A DNA stretch of 64,000 nt from Medicago truncatula (taxonomy: Eukaryota > Streptophyta > Magnoliopsida > Fabales > Fabaceae): positions 22,589,292 through 22,653,291 of the forward strand of contig NC_053049.1 in the NCBI RefSeq assembly GCF_003473485.1. The letters are read 5' to 3'. A program made the position numbers and the translations under genes. Position 1 is the first letter of the stretch; each line of letters begins with the position of its first letter. This document shows positions 24,707 to 37,574 of this stretch, one piece after another. The notes beneath the pieces are model-generated. The model saw only the letters and a list, made by a program, of their open reading frames with translations, made no database searches and had not been told where the DNA came from.

Positions 24707-25831
24707 ATATAAATTTAGGACCTATTTCAAGTCCTAATATGGAAGTAATTTTCTCTTCTCTTGGTGTTGACATGTGGCATCATAAACCAAACCAAACATT
24801 TGTTTTTTTAAAGTGACATGTGGCATCATAAATCAAACCAAACATTTTCGTGCATTTGACAATTAATGAAAAAAGGAATACTAAAGAAATATTGGATTAA
24901 TGAAATGAACTAATTATTATTTTTATTATCTTTATTGGATTATAGGTCTCAACAAACCTATCCTCCTCATGCATTTGGTTTTCAATACTCTTCCATATTA
25001 ATATTTGTAACCATATATATCATTTACATTATAATGAATGCAATATTAATATTTTCTATACAAAATATTATTGTGACATTGACCAATTGCTACCCTATCA
25101 AATTGATTTTTTTTGGCCAATTCACATTGTAATGAATTTATAAACTAAACAAATGAACTAACTTTTATTTTTATTTTCATGATGATAATATATTAATAAT
25201 ATTGTGAGACAATTTTATTATCGTATATTTTATAATTGATAGTAAAGAATGAAATTTTAATGACATTGTTTTACATGATATCATATTTCAATTATAATAT
25301 TTTTAAATATACAGAAAAATTGTATATATTCTTAACCTATTAAAAAGATTATCAAATTTATAATTTATCACAAAGTATAAAATCTAAAAAACTAAATAGT
25401 AATAAAACAAATATTATTCACATTTTTATTTCGTTAAACTCTTCTTCCTTTTTTAAAGAAATTTCATTAAACTATTCAATTTTTATTTTAGGATAGAAAA
25501 AGAAAAACGGAAGTACATTGAATATGCATTAATAAAATTATTACTTTTAATCAAATTGAATCAAAGAAAATAACACTGAAATCTCACTTTTAAGTACATT
25601 GAATATGCATTAATATTACTTTTAATTTGGTCAATTTTATATTTGTTCATATGTTACTTTTTTTTTTTTTTACAAGAAGCGTTACTTATTTTATAAGAGG
25701 AAGTGTTACTTAATCACAACAAATATTATATGGAGAATGCATTAAAAATTAAAAATGTAGTCCAAATTTTTTTTTGGTGCATTAAATGTTTTCAAAAAAT
25801 ATGTTTCACCCAAATTAATAAACACGTCTAA
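24707..25831. other. Intergenic, very AT-rich
   Basis: No gene. Contains a 45-base near-duplicate (GACATGTGGCATCATAAA at about 24768 and 24813), a direct repeat of AAGTACATTGAATATGCATT (25512 and 25592) and poly-T near 25661-25671. Confidence 0.5.
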
Positions 25832-25971
25832 TCCAGAAGTCCTAACTCAACTGGTAAAATGCTGAAATTGTTAGGCCGGATACTATGACCGGGGTTCGAA
25901 CCCCGGTACCTCCATTTGTGTGTGTGAGTTTATAATGACTTTGCCATTTCGTCTATCTACCAAAAAAAAAA
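25832..25971 (+). mobile_element. tRNA-derived SINE with target duplication
   Basis: The head has an A-box-like CAACTGGTAAAATGC and the B-box GGTTCGAACCCC (25892-25903), then a short unique body (GAGTTTATAATGACTTTGCC) and a poly-A tail at 25962-25971. Flanks ACACGTCTAA (25822-25831) and ACGCGTCTAA (25972-25981) match at 9 of 10 positions, so it is a complete insertion by LINE machinery. I recall similar SINEs as common in legumes. Confidence 0.87.
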
Positions 25972-28196
25972 ACGCGTCTAAAATTAATAAAATGATTCAC
26001 CAAAATAAATGTATCATATCCTTTATATCTAATGGTTGCAAACATGCAAACCCTAATTGTCAACCTCTAACCCTACTTTTTTGGCTCCATTTTATCCTGA
26101 CCGTTAGATCATTGTAATTAGGAAGATTAGCACATCAGCTCTTAGATCATTTTATCCAACCTATTTTTTGGCTCCTAAATTTGAAATTTGAATTTCACAT
26201 TGCAAAACCATGACAATTATTATGCACACTACTCAATACATATCTTAAGGGCTAGGATTAAAAAGTTATGCAAAAGGCTGAAAAACCAAACACAACACAC
26301 CGTTTCCTCTTTCCCAAAACAAGCTCACGTTTTCTTCTTCTTCCTCTTATCATCATCACCACCGCCAACCCTCTCCCCCATTCATCGGCGGCAACCACCA
26401 AACCTCTGCCTCAATCCATCGACGTTCTCCCCATTCCCTACTCCTTCGTTTTGTCCCTCACCTCCAGAAATATAATGCCATCTCTTCACATTCAATCTAA
26501 CTTATGATTCTCCCTTCTTCAACTCCACTGGTGCTGAACATGACGGCCATATCCATGCCTCTCAGTTGTGACGGTTATAGCAAGGGAACCTAATATGATA
26601 CACAGGGTTACTGTTCTCCAATGAACGAGGTGATTACAGAGCTTTTGTATTATTCTCTACTTCAGAAATAATTTGGTGACGATTTGTTTTCATATTTGTC
26701 TTTCTCCACAAATCTATTTCATATATGTTCACGTTCCATTTTTTTTTGTTTCAACCATGGAAAATTCTCATGAGAACAAACAAAAACCACCGAATGTGAA
26801 AGATAAGCTAAAAAGGGTAAACACGAATTACTCTTTGTGAGTAAGTTTCTCTTCTTAATTCTGTCCAGCAGCTGTTTGATATATTGTCTCTATGAACTTT
26901 CACCTATAATTTGGTTTTTCATTCAATGTTTTAAAACCCATTTCAAATTCACAATACTCCATATATCCTTTTTAGTTTTTAAATTGTCGAACTTTGATTT
27001 TGAATTTGTTTCTCTTTATCTTTTTTTTGTTCGATTGTAGCCATGACTGATAATAACAAAGTTGGTTACACAATTGGTTAACCTTTCTCTTCTATTTTGG
27101 TTTAATTTTTTTTTGATTGATATTTTGCACAGAAGGTTATATCTATGAAGTGTAAGGTTTGGAGATGACATCGACGATTTCTTTTGCTTTAAAATATTTT
27201 GAACGGTTTGACATGTTCTTCAAATGAATTGTTGTTATAAAAGTCATAATTTATAACATTATATAACCAATACTCTATAAAAAGCTATAATCCATATATT
27301 GCTAAATGATTGTAGTTGTTGCCATGCCATGCCCAATCTCTTGCTTTTGATTAACTGATTTTGTTACATCATAGATTAAATGATTCTCTACTCATGATAT
27401 TGTTGTTCATGATCATAGCTTTGACTTAGAAGGGCAATATATCAGTAGCTGCTCTGGTGATGGAAGCTTAGTTCTTCAAAGACAAAAACTATGTATATTG
27501 GAAGTCTTGCCCAATTGTCTCCTCTTCACATAACATGGGTACTCTCCCTTCTCCTTCTATTATTTACTCATACTCACATTCATTCAACCAATTATTAGAT
27601 TGTGCGTGTATATTCTTAGAATTGAAATTGAAAATGAATTGAGAGTACTTTTAAATTGATTGTCTAGAATAGTTATATGCATCATGTTGAGACCACAAAA
27701 TTTCAAAAAAAAAAAAAAAAAACTGATTCAATTATGTGTTTGGCTTTGGCTGCTTGAGCATGGGTTTATTTTGAGGTTTTTTTCTAATTAGTTTTTTCCT
27801 AGACAACCCTGGCTGTATCCTCAACAATTAGTTAAAATGTTGAGGGGCTGATGGTTTTATGCACAACCACAATGTAATATTGATATTAAGGTTTCCAATA
27901 ACATGGTACTTAATTTTAAAAAGCTACATAGAAATTATGAAAATTAAGATAGTCTCATTTTTTTTTTAATGCGATTTGGATTCCAACTATATTTGAATTA
28001 TTTTATGCATTTTCTTATACAATAGTTGTCTCTGATTTTTTTAACTATTTTTGGCTATAATTAATTTAATGAAAACATGCATTTTGATCTATAAAGATTA
28101 AATAGTAGAGGCAATATATGTGTGGTTAGGTTCTTATAAAATAGTTATCTATGTTATTTTTTTGAACTATTTTTGGCAATATATGTGTGGTTCCAG
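25972..28196 (+). other. Possible 5' exons and introns of the B3-domain gene
   Basis: The 26.26-26.9 kb segment is CT-rich and codon-like in places and may be a 5' UTR or first exon. A small exon-like stretch at 26757-26816 encodes MENSHENKQKPPNVKDKLKR followed by a donor GGTAAAC. An acceptor-like TTGTAG and ATG lie at 27036-27045, but joining the two gives a stop, so this model is not supported. A poly-A run occurs at 27704-27722. Confidence 0.35.
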
Positions 28197-28578
28197 TTCA
28201 CTTATGAGAAGTTGTCTAATGATGAAATTAAAGCTGGTGTGATGGTAATTGCAGGACTGAAGTCTTATGTCCATGTCTTTAGTGTGTATATTTTCATATA
28301 CTTACAAGTTCATGGTTTTTCAGGAACTTGCTTATAATGGATTTTGTGAGCTAATCCTTGATAGGAGAACTACTGCTTTGAAGCTGGTGGATGATTGTGG
28401 GAATAAGTGGGATTGCACTCTCATCTTTGATAGTAGGCCATATCCTCATTTTCCAGTTGGTGGTGGTTTCCACCGGATGATTCTTGCAAGAAGGCTCAGA
28501 GATGGTTGCCATGTCATGGTTGGTGCACCTGGTGTTGGGAGCAATGACACACTGTATTTCAGAATTGTTCGCTACTAG
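28197..28578 (+). CDS. B3 DNA-binding domain gene, C-terminal part (partial)
   Basis: The secure exon is 28324-28578 (acceptor TTTCAG|GAACTT; stop TAG), 84 residues. It contains the C-terminal half of a B3-type DNA-binding fold: NGFCELILDRR, LKLVDDCGNKWDCTLIFDS, HRMILARRLRDGCHVMVGAP and DTLYFRIVRY. A probable upstream exon, 28197-28244 (acceptor GTTCCAG|TTCACT, donor ATG|GTAATT), adds FTYEKLSNDEIKAGVM in frame. The alternative donor further on would add VIAGLK. B3 proteins are plant transcription factors. The N-terminal part and a start codon cannot be placed, so this may be a fragment of a larger gene or a relic. The domain call is by eye. Confidence 0.65.
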
Positions 28579-30393
28579 GGTTTTATTTTGTGTTGTTTAA
28601 GAACAGTCTCCATAGAACTTGCTATTATGTGCCTGCTTGCTAATTTTAATTATTATGAACTTTGTGTTTTGCTGGAGTGTTGGGATAAAAGCACCTCTTT
28701 TATGAATTATTTTATGTAATTTCCTTATTATTAACTTATCCAGTGTTATTGCTTATTATTAATATTCCAGTTCAGTTTATTATAATATCCAGTATAAGTA
28801 TACGCATACCATTATTCATTTTTTTGTCTTATGAATGATTGTGTAAGTATAACATCAGTAACTTCTGTTTGTGTTTACTGTAACACAGCTTTTGAAATAT
28901 CAGAATTTTTATCATTTGGTGTTGTTTATACTTTAGCAATGAGATAGTCTCCTATGTTTGCTTTCAAGATGATTTTGGACCATAATCATTTCAATCATAT
29001 GATATTGATCATGGTTATACTTGAAAGTTTCCTTGAGCTTATGATTTGCAGAACTATTTGACAATGCATACTAGCCGATATGTGTTTTATGTTAACTACG
29101 GTCTACGTATATGAGAAGTATATTCCACCATTCCATGAAAATTTTATTATTCCGCTGAAAACTCAAACAGTTTTGACGAATCCTAAATATGTATGTTAGT
29201 GTTTGGACAATTATGAAAACATCTTTCTAATCTAACTATGTTGACACATATGCTGGTGTGGTAATTCTCACTCCAAGTATGAATTAATTGGCAGCATAAT
29301 AATCCAATCATGTTGTCACAAAAAAAAATTACTTACGGGTAAAAGCTTTTTTATACTAAACAATTATTGTATGTACGTATAACATGTGTTTTTATAAAAG
29401 TCTGGATGATTCACCCAAAAAAATAAAAGACCGGATTATATTTCGCACCTATAGTTTTTAATAAAAAAGGTAGGTAATGTTTAGAACTATATATCCGCAC
29501 GGGTGAAAAGTCTAGTTTCAATAAAATGACATATTACCAAATTACCCAGTGAAATACGTCTATATATTAGACATTCGAATCAGTCTAATTTCACAAGACA
29601 CACTTCTATCACATTTTTTTTCTATTTTTCATTTTTGTTTTGATAGAGTAGCAAATCAAGAATCATGATCAAACACATCGCATTTCCACAAATTCGCTGA
29701 TCGCAATCAAAAGCAGAGGGGTTTTCACATAGGAGTGTCAATCATTTATAAAAATTATGTAATTGAATTTCTACCGTGTTTGATAGTCCATTTGTCATCT
29801 TATTTCAGTTTGTATTTTTCTAAAGACTTAATGCATGAGACTTTTACATGTAATCGAAATTTTGTAGTTATGTCTTATGTTTGTACAAAAAAAATAATTT
29901 ATACATTTAATGGAAATTTTATAGTTATTATGTTTATACAAAGGAAAAATGATTTGTATTTGTGAACAATCATTCTTTCTAATTGACATTCCATCATTTA
30001 TGCTCTAATTTTTCTTTTTCATAATTATGTGATCTATATATTCTTATAAAGATCAAACGTCGACGTTTGCAACAATATCAATATTATTTTCTCTTTTTTT
30101 ATTTTTTTTATTTTTTTATTATGATGAGATTTTACAATTAGTTATATAACATCAAAGACCTAAGTATATTCATTTATTTTATTCTGGATAAAAACATTTG
30201 ATGATCAAATGAAATCTTATTTTTCAAAAAAAAACAATTGACTAAAGCATAAAAGTGATTACCAAAGATTAAATTATTAGTTTCAATGAGAATGAATTAT
30301 TTTCAAAAAAGTATGATCACAAGATGTAACAATTTGACTGCAATTTTTTAAGGGAATAACCAAATTGTCATCAAATTGAGAAAAGTGAGGTGA
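28579..30393. other. Intergenic, AT-rich
   Basis: No gene or bounded element. Several duplicated short segments in the 29735-29965 frame (TTTTGTAGTTATGT and TTTTATAGTTATTATGTTT) are simple local repeats. Confidence 0.45.
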
Positions 30394-31330
30394 TGGTTTT
30401 TTTTTTTTTTTTTTTTTTGAGATCATGTTATTAATATTGGTCTCAAAATTAAAAATAGTATTGAATCATCAAATAGTATTATACCTCTGAACAACTTCTG
30501 ATCTACCTTTGCGTCTGCATCTTCTTCGCTTAAGGTGCAAGTTGGATGCATTGGGGTGTTCATTTCATTACAGTCATCAACCTTGAACTTCATCAGAAGG
30601 TCCTTAGTGTATTTGGATTGATGAACATATACTTCATCTTTGCATTGGTTGATTTGAATTCTAAGAAAGAATTTTAATTCACCCATCATACTCATTTCAA
30701 TCTCATCCTGCATTAACTTAAAAAATTCCTTGCAAAGAGATGCATTAGTAGAACCAAATATTATATCATCAACATAAATCTGCACAATTAAGATGGCTTT
30801 CTCAAGTTTTCTTCTAAAAAGCGTTGTGTCAACTTGACCTCTTTTAAAATCATTTTCAAGTAAGAAATTACTTAGTCTATCATACCAAGCTCTAGGGCTT
30901 GTTTTAGACCATATATTGATTTCTTAACCTTATAAACATAATCAGGATGTTTTAAATCCTCAAAACCTGGAGGTTGTTTGACATACACTTCTTCAGAGAT
31001 CGCACCATTGAGAAATGCACTCTTAACCTTCATTTGATATAATATAATGTCATGATTAACTGCATAGGATAGATGTAACCTGATTTCTTCCAATCTTGCA
31101 ACTAGAGCAAATGTTTCAGTATAGTCAATACCCTCTTGTTGAATGTATCCTTGTTCAATAAGTCTAGCTTTGTTTCTAACAACCTCTCCTTGTTCATTAA
31201 GCTTGTTCCTAAATACCCATTTTGTTTCAACAGTTTTTTTTATTTGGTTTAGCTACCAGATCCCATACATCATTTATTTGGAATTGATTGAGTTCTTCTT
31301 GCATAGCTACTATTCATCCATCATTTGAAA
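30394..31330 (-). pseudogene. Ty1/copia reverse-transcriptase remnant
   Basis: Minus-strand fragments in order encode VAMQEELNQFQINDVWDLV, KWVFRNKLNEQGEVVRNKAR, YTETFALVARLEEIRLHLSY, MKVKSAFLNGAISEEVYVKQ PPGFE, VKKSIYGLKQAL and the catalytic IYVDDIIFGST, the order of a copia (SIRE/Maximus-like) reverse transcriptase. Frame changes occur after the WDLV block and after KQAL, so it is dead. RNase H and the 3' end are missing. On the plus strand its downstream end is a run of about 22 T (30397-30418), that is, a poly-A on the element strand. Confidence 0.85.
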
Positions 31331-31561
31331 GTGTTTCATCAACAGAATATTTTTAAGCTTTCCTATCAGCCATGTTGGAGTCAAGTTTATGCCTTCACCC
31401 AGACCACACCGAGCTTGTTTCACGGACAGCTTCGCAATAGAATTGAAACTTCCAAGGTCCTTCTTCTTTAGAGGTAATCGTCCTTGAAATATTGCCTTGC
31501 AGCTTTTGGAAAATGCATTCATGTCTTTTCTCTTCAACTTACGCGAATAAGACACTTGCAT
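31331..31561 (-). pseudogene. Ty3/gypsy aspartic-protease scrap joined to the copia remnant
   Basis: Minus strand; encodes LPLKKKDLGSFNSI then KQARCGLGEGINLTP, recognisable as the plant gypsy protease block usually reading KDPGSF then ALCDLGASINLMP. The catalytic Asp is replaced by Gly (GLGEG), so the protease is inactive. It runs directly into the copia fragment on its left and the Y-family LTR on its right, a chimeric junction. Confidence 0.6.
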
Positions 31562-33484
31562 TAAGTTAGGGAGTCAAATTACTGCACGTAGGTCACAGTG
31601 AATTTTTATGAATTTCAGCACAACTTTGTCCGAATTTGAAATGAAATCTGGTATTGATAGGTCCAGAATTGGTTTAGGTGTAAACACGAAAGTTGTAGGT
31701 ATGGATGTTAGCTTTCTAATGCCGTTGGTTTGACGTCAAAAAGATTTATAGAACTTGAGTTATGGTCAAATTACAGCACGTAGGTCACAGTGAATGTTTA
31801 TGAATTTCAATACAACTTTGTCAGAATTTGAAATGCAAACTGGTATTGATTGGTACGTAATTGGTCTTAGGTGTAAACACGAAAGTTGTAGGTATGGATG
31901 TTAGCTTTCCAACGCCGTTGGTTTGACTTCAAAATGATTTATAGAACTTGAGTTATGGTCAAATTACAGCACGTATGCCACAATGAATTTTTATGAATTT
32001 CAGCACAACTTTGTCCGAATTTGAAATGAAAACTGATATTGATTGATACATAATTGGTCTTAGGTGTAAACACGAAAGTTGTAGGTATTGATGTTAGATT
32101 TCTAATGCCGTTGGTTTGACTTCAAAAGGATTTATAAAACTTGAGTTATAGTCAGATTACAGCAGGTAGGTCACAGTGAATAATTGAATATGATTGATGA
32201 ATTAGTATATGTATGTGTATGTTTGTGAATACTATATTGTTCATGATTGATGAAGTGTTATACGAATGTATATGTTTATGAGTATGATGTTGTTTATGAT
32301 TGATGAATTAGTATATGTATGTATATGTTGCGAATACGATATTGTCCATGATTGATGAAATGTTATATGTATATATGATGTTTAAGTTGATGTTGATTAT
32401 CATTTGAATTTGATGTTGTTATATCTTGAGATGTTTACGTGCTGCCTATGTTGCTGTTGTTGGTTATGTGAAATATTTATATGCGTTATGTGGAAAATGT
32501 ATGATGTTTAAGTTGTTGATACTCTTCATTAATATTGATGAATCGTTGAAGTTGTTGATAAAGACAAACCATGGAATATTGATGAATATGTTGTTGCTTA
32601 TGTTATTATAAGATGGTGAATATGTTGTTCCTTATGTTATTATAAGATGCTGAATATGTTGTTTCTTATGTTATTATAAGATGATGAATATGTTGTTCTT
32701 TATATGATTATGAAATGATGATTATGTTATGTTGTTTATATTATTATGAGATGATGATTATGCTGTGTTGTTTATGTTATTATGAGATGATGATTATGTT
32801 GTGTCGTTTATGTTATAAGATGATGTTTATGATGTGATGATTTATGATGTTATATGATGATGGTTACAATTTGATTATTATGTGCTAAGTGATGATGTAT
32901 ATAATGCGATGAATATGAAGTTAATAATAATTAGAAGTTGGTTGAGTTATTAAGAATCATTACATAAATGATTATTATTACTAATATATGAAGTTATTTA
33001 TGTTGTTAAATATAATTAATGAATTATATGCTTGATATTATTGTTTTGTGAAATCTCACCCCTTCTGCTTGGAAATGTTGCTCTTCGTATGAGTAACTTG
33101 CAGGTGATCGAGTTTAAGTTGTTGTTAGATTGCTGCCGTGAGTGGATTATCTCTCATGTGTGTCTTTAGGTGCTCTGATACGTAACGGGATGAGAACTTT
33201 GTTGCATGATTTTCTATTCCTTACGTATTGCTTATGAATTTACATGATTAAGTTGTTAATTGGATTTTTATGAGATACTTTGATGAGGCCTTCGTGCCAA
33301 AATTATTTTAGATGTTTGAATAAATTCTGCTGCGAAGTATTAAATATTATGTTATTGAATTTTGAAAGATAATTAATTAATTATTCCGTTTATAATTTTA
33401 AGAAAAGAAGTGTGACATTCCGTTTATGTGAATTACTCTGATTAAATAAATGAAATTTTTACGTTGGAAAAACGGGGTGTTACA
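31562..33484 (+). mobile_element. 5'-truncated LTR of family Y
   Basis: Plus orientation, ending AACGGGGTGTTACA at 33484. Begins inside a tandem array of a 193-base unit (GAATTTGAAATG at 31632, 31824 and 32017). It then has long TTATGTTATTATAAGATG-type repeats (32590-32900) and the conserved 3' LTR blocks (GTGAAATCTCACCCCTTCTG, GTAACTTGCAG at 33093-33103, CTGATACGTAACGGGATGAG). The 5' end with the TATA box is missing. Confidence 0.8.
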
Positions 33485-34729
33485 GATTGCACTCCTAGTG
33501 CTTCTTCCTTCTTCAGATAAGTTTCCGACAAGTGATAACATTGTTCTCCTTTCTTGATTTTAGGTCGAATGTATCCAACAATCTTTTGGACTACAATTTC
33601 AGGCGAGGATTTGTTCGGGGTATTTTCCTTTTTATCTTACTCCTGTCCTATTGTCCAAGTAAAAAGATGAATATGATGTAGAGGGACTGAGTGTGCATTT
33701 TGAGAGACTGTTAGCTCGTTTTCATTGAGTCCGCTTGACTTGACACTTAAAGTGGTTGTTCTGCTCAAAATATTCTACGATGTTAATACGAAGTTCAGAA
33801 ATCTCTTTATTTAAACAATCCATATTCTCAAAGTCCCTATTACTTCTTCTCCTAATAGCATCTATTAAATCCTCAATACTTTCATTGAGTGCAGCGTATG
33901 CCATAGTCATCGCTTTTGTCATTAAATTGTATCGAGCTTGTTCGTACTCCCATAAGTCAGAAGCAGACATCTGATACTTCTTGGGATAGATTATGTTGTA
34001 ATGATTGAACTGGTTTGCAAAAGAACTATCCATTATTCGTTCTCTGAAATAATCACAAACAAAAATACCCAAGTAGAACTATTCTAGAAATAAATGTAAA
34101 TAATAATAATTATAGTTATAATTATAATATTTACTATACCCTTTTTTTATTATACAGAAAAAATAAAAGATAGAAAATAAGTAATTTGAATCGTTCAGTC
34201 AAAAAAATCAACAATCCCCAACAGCAACGCCAAAAATATGATGCGTGCAATATACAGTTTTTGTAGTATTGTATTGATTAACGTAATTGCACAATGGCAA
34301 GTGTACCAGTCATTTTCATTAAATAATAAAGTTAGTATGTAGAGTATCGTATCCACATGGATTGTCCTTTCGTCCGAACAATTCTTGTTACTTATTTTTG
34401 TAAGTTTTCACGGTATAAAAGTGAGTTGCAATTTTTATTTGTTTGCAACAGAGCGAATTTACCTATTTTGGCTGCAGAAAAATAAGCAGCGGTTAGGATT
34501 CTTCGAATCCCCTCGGGATATTTATTGTTAGATAATACGTAATCTAAATGTCGCGTTTATTTATCTCTTGGTGACTATTGAAGTGATAAGGCCGTTGGGA
34601 GTTTCCTAAATAGGTAGGGCACCACCTGACCCAATGGGTTTTAGCCACTATGTACGTAATTAGGCATTTTCCTTCGATGGCTAACTGCACCTGTTGATCG
34701 CACGATGATCCTTACGTGCGAGGTCTTGC
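33485..34729 (-). mobile_element. Unclassified gypsy-type remnant with Athila-like LTR end
   Basis: Minus strand. A degenerate Athila-type primer-binding region (on the minus strand TTGGCGTTGCTGTTGGGG, 34213-34231) is followed on the right by an LTR start TGATGCGTG at 34239, cut at 34729 by the X-family LTR. To its left a 116-codon frame (34072-33722; MDSSFANQF, SASDLWEYEQARYNLMTKAM and IEDLIDAIRRRSN) may be internal to the element. I do not recognise its domain. Further left, minus-strand frames such as VQKIVGYIRPKIKKGEQCYH are broken. Confidence 0.45.
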
Positions 34730-36682
34730 TGTAACAACCCGATTTTTAGCTAGATTTATTTTAATTACTTTTATTATGTGTTTTATGTGTTTGTGTGTGA
34801 TTATTCATCATTGGGTGCATTTGCATGGGTTTCCGTGTTAGAAGGGTATTTTAGTCATTTTGCACTTAGGGGTATTTTGGTCATTTTGTGAGGAAGGGTA
34901 AAATTATAATTTTAGTGTGAATTACTTTTAGTGATTAGTGAGAATAGTTATTTTACTAAGTTACTAGAGTAAAATTGAGATTTTACCGTTTAGTGACCGT
35001 TACCGTTATTAGTTATTTACCCGTTAGGGTGTAGAAATTTTGAGATGTGAAAAGAGATGGGTTAAGTCCACTAGAAACTAGGTTAAGCTATTAAGGGGTA
35101 TACCAAATGAGTTTGTCTTAGGAAAATATCACTTCATTCATTTCATAAGATATTTTCTAGAGAGGTAGAGAGAGAAAGTGGGTGAAGAGCAGAACAAGGG
35201 TTAGAGAGAATAGGAACTTGAAGAATTCAAGGGTTTGAAGAATCATAGGAGCAAAAGTGAAGCTAGAGCTAATAGTTGGAGATAATTAAGGTAAGGGGGT
35301 TAGTCTTCATCATAATCATCATTATTTGTAAATTTTCAAATGTTGTATGAATTTTTGCATGATGGATAATTATTGCTAAATTCGTGCTCCAACTGTGATG
35401 ATATGTTTGTATGCATGAATTGATGATAATTGTATGATTGTTGGTGAAATTACATGTTCAAATAGGAACAAATGTTAAGTTGTGAAAATTGTGCTCAATT
35501 GGTGAATTTTGCTAAGTTGTTAAATTGACATATGATTCTTGTTCAATTGATGTTATTGTTGTTAATTGATGTTTTAGTTGATGAATCACTGCTTGGGTAT
35601 GCAAATTCATGAATTGATGATGATAATTTGAGATGTTGTTGGTGTTTTGATGAAAATGATGAGTTGGTCCAATTGTCAAGTGTTTTCAAGTTTGATTGAT
35701 CCTTTGTGAGTTGCTTTAGTCATATTGACCTATAAACATGTTCTGGAAACACATTTGGGTAATGAGGGATCAAAATTGGGAATTTTGGGTGTAAAGGGGT
35801 CCAAACCCGTAACCTTTTTTGCAAACCTGTGAAGGTTCGCTTAGAGGTTCGCTTAAGCGACCTGATAAGCAAACATTCATATGGATTTTTCTGGGTTGGG
35901 TCGCTTGATCGACCGGTGAGCGAACTAGTAAGCGAAGATTTCTGGTTGCTACTGGAACTCGTTCGCTTAAGCGAACTGGTGAGTGACCAGATAGTGAACA
36001 AAGTGATTTGCTACTGTAACTTGTTCGCTTAAGCGAACCAAGTGGTCGCTTAAGCGAACAGCTCCAGTTTCAGTCACTTTGATCTTTTGTTCCGGGTCTT
36101 TGGGGGCCATTTCGAGGTTTCTTAAATGATTCTTGAAGCATGTTTAACTACTGTTAATCCCCAAAAAACCTACTGGAACAATGATTGCTTGCCTAAACTT
36201 GAATTTCTTCAAATGAGTCTTAACTTGGAAAATTTTGGGAATTCAACTTTGTCGAAAAATAACTTTTGTAAACTAATGAAGCTTGCAAGTTGAACCTACA
36301 GTTCATATAGGCTTAGGTAATACTTGTAAGAGTGGTCAAACATCTTAATCATGTAGAAAGTGATAATTCGTGTGGGAAAGTGAAAGGTTGTGAAAATGAG
36401 ATTTTCATATGAACTTAAGTTGTGCTTGGGTTAATGTTAATGATCCGGAGGCGACTTAACTTCATGATTATATTGTCGATTAAGATTGTTTGAAGGTTTT
36501 CAACTTGTCTTTTGTCTTGGGTTTTGTCAATGTTGGCCGGTGGCCACATGATATGGTTTTTGGTCGAAAACGTTTCTTGAACCAATTGTCCTAAGAATTG
36601 AGGTGACTATGTTTGTATGACTAAGTGAAGTTGTATGAATGAATGATTGTTTTGGATATGATATTTATCATGAGATGTGTAT
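34730..36682 (+). mobile_element. LTR of family X, 3'-truncated
   Basis: Starts TGTAACAACCCGATTTTTAG, as the complete minus-strand X LTR (51992-55464) does at its right end. Carries the donor-like AATTAAG|GTAAGGGGG (boundary 35290) and a cluster of GTTCGCTTAAGCGAAC palindromes (35835-36061). It is interrupted at 36683 by a family-A LTR and its 3' part is not seen again. The plus- and minus-strand short frames over the palindromes are not genes. Confidence 0.82.
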
Positions 36683-36763
36683 TATAACGCCCACTTTTAT
36701 TTAATTAATTATTTAATCGAGTCTAGATGAGTTATATTATATTTATATAATATATGCATGAAT
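36683..36763 (+). mobile_element. Outer family-A LTR, left piece
   Basis: First 81 bases of a family-A LTR (TATAACGCCCAC, first bases mutated from TGTAAC), interrupted after TGAAT by a second family-A element. It continues at 41570 after that element and the target duplication. Confidence 0.85.
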
Positions 36764-37574
36764 TGTAACGCCCACTTTTATTTAATTAATTATTTAATCG
36801 AGTTTAGACGAGTTATATTATATTTATATAATATATGTGTGAATTTTGATGATTTATGACGATTTAGATTATTTGGAAGATTTTTAGATGAGTTATGTGT
36901 TTTGATGATTTTATGAGATATGAGACTTATTTTGTTGTTTAATAAAATAAGATTTGAAAATAAAATAAAATATTTAGTTAAGGGTTGTTTTGAGATTTTA
37001 GAGAGTTTTGGGGGAGAAAGTGAGATAAGATAAGATTTTAGGAGGAGATATAAAAAGGAAAGACCTAGGTTTGTAGAAAATTAGTACGTACGATCAAACT
37101 TTGGAAAAAGGAGGAAAAAGCCATAGAAGGGAGAAGACCAAGAGAGAGCTGCGATTTTCTTCATTCAAGGTAAGGGTGAGACTAATGATTCAATAGTGTT
37201 AATCTATACAATTCTGATGATCAAATTAACAAATTAGGATTGAATTAGAAAGTTTATGAAATTAGGGTTAATAGGTGAAATTGATGATCCAATGATAATA
37301 AGCTGTTAGATTGATGCATAAAACGTCCTTTGACCTTAGATTATGTTTAGAATGAATTATGGAAATGAAATTAGGCTTAGAACCATGTGAGATCATGAAT
37401 TTTTCATAAAAACTGCATTCTGCCCGAGCCTGTATTCATCGCTCGCCCTCGTGAACGATGATCCTCGCCTCGCGAGGGATGAAGTTCATCGCTCGCCATG
37501 CGAGCCATTTCCCCTCGCCTCGCGAGTTACAAGTCGTAGCTCGCCACAGCGAGCATGACCAGAGAGCATGTTAA

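Noticed and set aside
25832..25971. Possible tRNA gene
   Set aside because: Has A- and B-box-like sequence but no acceptor stem or anticodon arm, and it ends in poly-A with a target duplication; it is a SINE.
26268..26507. Independent secreted-protein gene with N-terminal hydrophobic stretch
   Set aside because: Low-complexity CT-rich sequence resembling a 5' UTR; overlapping frames are equally open and no domain is present.
33722..34072. Host gene on the minus strand
   Set aside because: Its protein is not recognised and it sits between retroelement parts next to an Athila-type primer site, so it was kept only within the remnant element.
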